A stretch of 64,000 bases of DNA. It comes from Persephonella sp. KM09-Lau-8. GTDB lineage: Bacteria > Aquificota > Aquificia > Aquificales > Hydrogenothermaceae. The stretch is from assembly GCF_000703085.1 (NCBI RefSeq), contig NZ_JNLL01000001.1, forward strand, positions 1,178,001 to 1,242,000, given 5' to 3'. Made by a program: the position numbers and the translations under genes. Below the pieces are notes generated by a model that was not told the origin of the DNA, ran no database searches, and was given only the letters and a program-made list of their open reading frames with translations. Of this stretch, positions 61,462-64,000 are shown one piece after another. Position 1 is the first letter of the stretch. Each line of letters opens with the position of its first letter.

Positions 61462-61662
61462 ATGGGTAAAGTAATAATAGAAACCACAGATAAAGAAGAA
61501 TTAAAATTAAAAACCTCTTTAACTTCAGAACAGATAAAAAATCTGATAAAAAAATTAGAAAAAAAAGAAAAAGCCAAAAAGCTCATTAAATCCACATTCG
61601 GGACAATCAAAGGAAATAAAGAATTAGAGGAAAAAGTTAAGTATCAATGGTATGAACAATAA
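61462..61662 (+). CDS. vapB: Putative VapB-like antitoxin
   Basis: A 66-aa, Lys/Glu-rich small protein preceding a PIN-domain toxin and overlapping it by 11 bp, the usual antitoxin-toxin layout. No DNA-binding fold is clear from the N-terminus (MGKVIIETTDKEELKLK); the C-terminal KYQWYEQ may wrap the toxin. TATACT at 61443-61448 is a possible -10. The name depends on context. Confidence 0.6.
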   Translation: MGKVIIETTDKEELKLKTSLTSEQIKNLIKKLEKKEKAKKLIKSTFGTIKGNKELEEKVKYQWYEQ

Positions 61663-62107
61663 AATATTTATTGATATCTCAATTTTTATTGAAAGTTTTA
61701 AAGGAAATCCTATTGCAAAAGAAATATTAGAAAAATCAATAGATAAATTTGATATCTGTATAAATGGTATTGTATTCTCTGAAGTAATATTTAGGCTAAT
61801 TTCTTTGGAATCCGGAAAGTCAGCATTAACACTTAAAAGTCAGAAAGAAATGTCCCCTGTAATTAATAAAATAAAGGACTACTCAGAATTACTCTTAATA
61901 TTTGATGTATTGGGAGAAAACAAAAATATTTTGGAAATGTCTCTTAGATTAATGAAAAAATATAATCTGTTAACTAATGATGCTATTATCTTAGCTACTT
62001 GCAAATATTACAGTATAGATAAGTTAGCATCCTTAGATAAGGATTTTGAGGATGTCACCCAAAGTGAAGGAATTAAACTAATTCAGAATGTAAGCGACAT
62101 AGAATAA
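61652..62107 (+). CDS. vapC: PIN-domain ribonuclease toxin, VapC-like
   Basis: A 151-aa PIN-domain protein. KIFIDISIFIESF gives the first acidic residue (Asp8), FSEVIFRL the conserved Glu (about 44), TNDAIILATC the Asp near 109 and LASLDKDF the Asp near 130, so the nuclease site is complete. VapC toxins cut tRNA or rRNA. It is coupled to the small antitoxin-like gene upstream. Confidence 0.82.
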   Translation: MNNKIFIDISIFIESFKGNPIAKEILEKSIDKFDICINGIVFSEVIFRLISLESGKSALTLKSQKEMSPVINKIKDYSELLLIFDVLGENKNILEMSLRLMKKYNLLTNDAIILATCKYYSIDKLASLDKDFEDVTQSEGIKLIQNVSDIE

Positions 62108-62157
62108 ACGTTGTTTTATGATACAATTAGTAAAAATCCAGCAGGCAGGTGATTATT

Positions 62158-62607
62158 ATGGATATGAATGAAAAAGACCTTATGAAAAATCCTTTTATGA
62201 CAAATATGAAATTTCTCCAGCAAGCCGAGGAGGAAACAGAATTCCAGAGAATCCTAAAAATTCTTACAGTCCCTTCCAAAAGCGGTATCTATATATCAAG
62301 ATACGACCTGAGAAAAATGGGGGCACTACTTGGTGTTAATCTCCCAATCAGAGAAAGAAAAGAGATGCTTAAAGACCTGTTTATCTATGCAAAGCAGATG
62401 GATAAACTAAAGGATTTCCTTGATATTATCATTAATTTTATAGATTACAGAATTTCCCAGTATAATGAAATCACAGACCAGTTTCCCAAAACCCAAAAAC
62501 TCACTTCCCAGTGGGTCAAAAAAGCTAATGCTCTAAAACAATTTCTTGAAAACATGAAAAAAGAAGTTGATATTTATAAAGATGTTAAACCAAATCCTCC
62601 GTTTTGA
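62158..62607 (+). CDS. Conserved-looking protein of unknown function
   Basis: A 149-aa soluble, mainly helical protein (MDMNEKDLMKNPFMTNMKF start; GIYISRYDLRKMGALLGVNLPIRERKEMLKDLF in the middle). The ATG at 62158 lies 6 nt after AGGTG; a GTG three codons earlier overlaps that site. No membrane segment, signal peptide or known motif. Its 3' end overlaps convergent ribD by 23 bp. Confidence 0.6.
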   Translation: MDMNEKDLMKNPFMTNMKFLQQAEEETEFQRILKILTVPSKSGIYISRYDLRKMGALLGVNLPIRERKEMLKDLFIYAKQMDKLKDFLDIIINFIDYRISQYNEITDQFPKTQKLTSQWVKKANALKQFLENMKKEVDIYKDVKPNPPF

Positions 62608-63703
62608 CAGGATATAACTCAAAATAGATATCCGGTGGAAGCCTTTTTATTCCTTCCACCCTTAATTTTAAGGCATCCTGTATATCTTCTACTCCTAATT
62701 TTCCAACTGCAGATATACCGTCTTCTCCTATAAGTTTAGGGGCAACAAACAGAGAAATTTTGTCATAAACTCCTGAAGTTATAAACTCGGTTATTATTGA
62801 TTTCCCCCCTTCAACAAGCAGATGCATAACCTCAAGTTCATAAAGCTTTTTCAAAATATCATTAATATCAAATCTACCTTCTTTTAGAGGAAGTTTAATT
62901 ATTTGTATATTTTCTCTATTTTCAAAAGGTTTTAATTGTTTCTCAGGAATATCCTCTGCCACGAAAACAATAGTTTTTGCATTTCTGTCAAATATGTTGT
63001 AATCAGGAGAGGTTTGTAGATACTTATCTACAAGCACCCTTAAAGGCTGTTTTTTTGATGGATAGTTTCGCACAGTTAATTGAGGATTATCTGATAGGGC
63101 TGTTCCAGCACCAACTAAAACTGCTGTAGCTTCTTTCCTTAACCTGTGGGCAAACTTTCGGGCTTTTTCCCCTGTAATCCATTTAGATGAACCTGTTTTC
63201 GTAGCTATTTTTCCATCTAAAGTCTGGGCTATTTTTAGATGAACAAAAGGTCTTTTTTCCCTTATATAAACAAAAAAATCTTCATTAAGCTTTCTGGCTT
63301 CCTTTTCCAGAATACCAGTTTCCACCTGAATACCCTGTTTTCTTAAAATCTCTATCCCTTTACCTGCCACCTGAGGATTAGGGTCTAAAGTAGCAACTAC
63401 GACTCTTTTTATACGATTATCAATTATTGCCTCTGTGCAGGGTGGAGTTCTTCCATAATGGCAGCATGGCTCAAGGGTTACATACATTGTAGAACCGGTT
63501 ATATCAAAGCCTTTTGAGAGGGCATCCTTTATAGCCTCCCTTTCTGCATGGGGCATTCCAGCCTTTTTATGATAACCTTTCCCTATAATTTTTCTATCTT
63601 TAACTATAACGGCTCCTACTGCAGGATTTGGATGGGTATATCCTTTGCCCTTTTTTGCTTCTTGTAGAGCTATTCTCATAAATTTTTCATCTATATTTTT
63701 CAT
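62585..63703 (-). CDS. ribD: Bifunctional riboflavin biosynthesis deaminase/reductase RibD
   Basis: Two steps of riboflavin synthesis. The N-terminal deaminase (about 1-145) has HPNPAVGAVIV, PHAEREAI and the zinc motif PCCHYGRTPPCT. The C-terminal NADPH reductase (about 146-372) has KIAQTLDGKIAT, SKWITGEKAR, LRVLVD and LLVEGGKSI. Start codon is uncertain: ATG at 63703 (6 nt after GGTG), ATG 63706 or GTG 63712. The rest of the rib genes are not in the window. Confidence 0.95.
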   Translation of the reverse strand: MKNIDEKFMRIALQEAKKGKGYTHPNPAVGAVIVKDRKIIGKGYHKKAGMPHAEREAIKDALSKGFDITGSTMYVTLEPCCHYGRTPPCTEAIIDNRIKRVVVATLDPNPQVAGKGIEILRKQGIQVETGILEKEARKLNEDFFVYIREKRPFVHLKIAQTLDGKIATKTGSSKWITGEKARKFAHRLRKEATAVLVGAGTALSDNPQLTVRNYPSKKQPLRVLVDKYLQTSPDYNIFDRNAKTIVFVAEDIPEKQLKPFENRENIQIIKLPLKEGRFDINDILKKLYELEVMHLLVEGGKSIITEFITSGVYDKISLFVAPKLIGEDGISAVGKLGVEDIQDALKLRVEGIKRLPPDIYFELYPVKTEDLV

Positions 63704-63767
63704 CATTTGCACCAGATTTTCATTAGAGCTATCTTAATTTTATCTAAAAAATAAACAGGGAGAAAAA

Positions 63768-64000
63768 ATGTATAACATCAACAAAGACCTTGCAAATATT
63801 TTCAAAAAAATGGCCGCAATTTATGAGTTTTTAGATGATAGATTCAGGGCTATGGCATATCAGAGGGCAGCCCACATAATAGAAGACCTTCCAGACGATG
63901 TCAGAAACTACATAGCCACAGGTAAACTATACACTATCAGGGGAATAGGTCCATCTATCGCCTCAAAAATAGAAGAGTATGTCCAGACAGGAAAAATCCA
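63768..64000 (+). CDS. polX: PolX-family DNA polymerase/PHP protein, N-terminal part
   Basis: The first 77 residues run off the window. MYNINKDLANIFKKMAAIYEFL, FRAMAYQRAAHIIEDLP and the helix-hairpin-helix LYTIRGIGPSIASKIEEYVQTGKI are the DNA-binding 8-kDa domain of family X polymerases, which in bacteria usually continue into a palm and a C-terminal PHP exonuclease. GGGAG precedes the ATG. It is divergent from ribD. Confidence 0.85.
   Translation, partial: MYNINKDLANIFKKMAAIYEFLDDRFRAMAYQRAAHIIEDLPDDVRNYIATGKLYTIRGIGPSIASKIEEYVQTGKI

Noticed and set aside
1-64000. CRISPR arrays, rRNA genes, prophage
   Set aside because: No regularly spaced repeats, no rRNA-like sequence and no phage structural genes were found.

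Overview
The window looks like chromosomal DNA from a thermophilic, chemolithotrophic, denitrifying bacterium of the Aquificales, most likely the Hydrogenothermaceae (Persephonella/Sulfurihydrogenibium-like). This is inference from several things: low GC, AGGAGG ribosome sites, dense gene packing, an archaeal-type S-adenosylmethionine synthetase, an archaeal-type ATP-dependent DNA ligase, a superoxide reductase, and a nap cluster in the order usual for epsilonproteobacteria (napA-G-H-B-F-L-D). No phage, rRNA or CRISPR was seen.

Layout. 1-10856 (minus): a type II secretion operon gspG-I-J-K-L-M-N-C-D-E-F followed by aroD and a dksA-like gene cut by the window edge. 11179-15821 (plus): a nitric-oxide module with a CopD-like membrane protein, hemerythrin, Rrf2 regulator and cupin, then a 40-aa membrane peptide, a small membrane protein and quinol-type NO reductase. 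15910-25050 (minus): the nir operon, with a PAS/RHH-like protein, porin, cytochrome cd1 nitrite reductase (nirS), a NirN-like protein with an extra C-terminal heme c, nirJ, nirF, cobA/nirE and a two-domain siroheme decarboxylase. 25129-32350 (minus): napAGHBFLD preceded by an unlisted 58-aa ORF. 32454-34308 (minus): sufT-like, heme-copper-oxidase-like membrane protein and DUF2249 gene. 34494-35126 (plus): a cysteine-free Crp/Fnr regulator. 35123-38275 (minus): a fused CcsBA cytochrome c synthase.

These parts form one denitrification supercluster. Nap, NirS and NorZ cover nitrate to nitrous oxide, the Nir proteins make heme d1, CcsBA attaches the c hemes, and the Crp/Fnr protein probably switches the set on: four TTGAY-N4-RTCAA-type palindromes (one imperfect) lie upstream of the nor, nir, nap and DUF2249 operons.

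The right half is mostly housekeeping (SbcC/Rad50-like ATPase, HU, RsuA-type pseudouridine synthase, coaE, SAM synthetase, rpsT, tRNA-CAT, tilS, ftsH, tatD, ligase, pepA, ribD, polX) with accessory insertions. These are a secreted putative hydrolase with two paralogous lipoproteins (43800-46776), a TnpB-only IS200/IS605-type element with a likely omega RNA inserted at the very end of pepA (about 56640-58231), a type III polyketide-synthase-like gene, a superoxide reductase and a VapBC-type toxin-antitoxin pair.

The most interesting leads are the d1 protein with two c-type heme sites, the two small ORFs in the nap and nor operons, the shared operator set beside its likely regulator, the hydrolase/lipoprotein trio, the ATT start of the pseudouridine synthase, and the solitary TnpB element.
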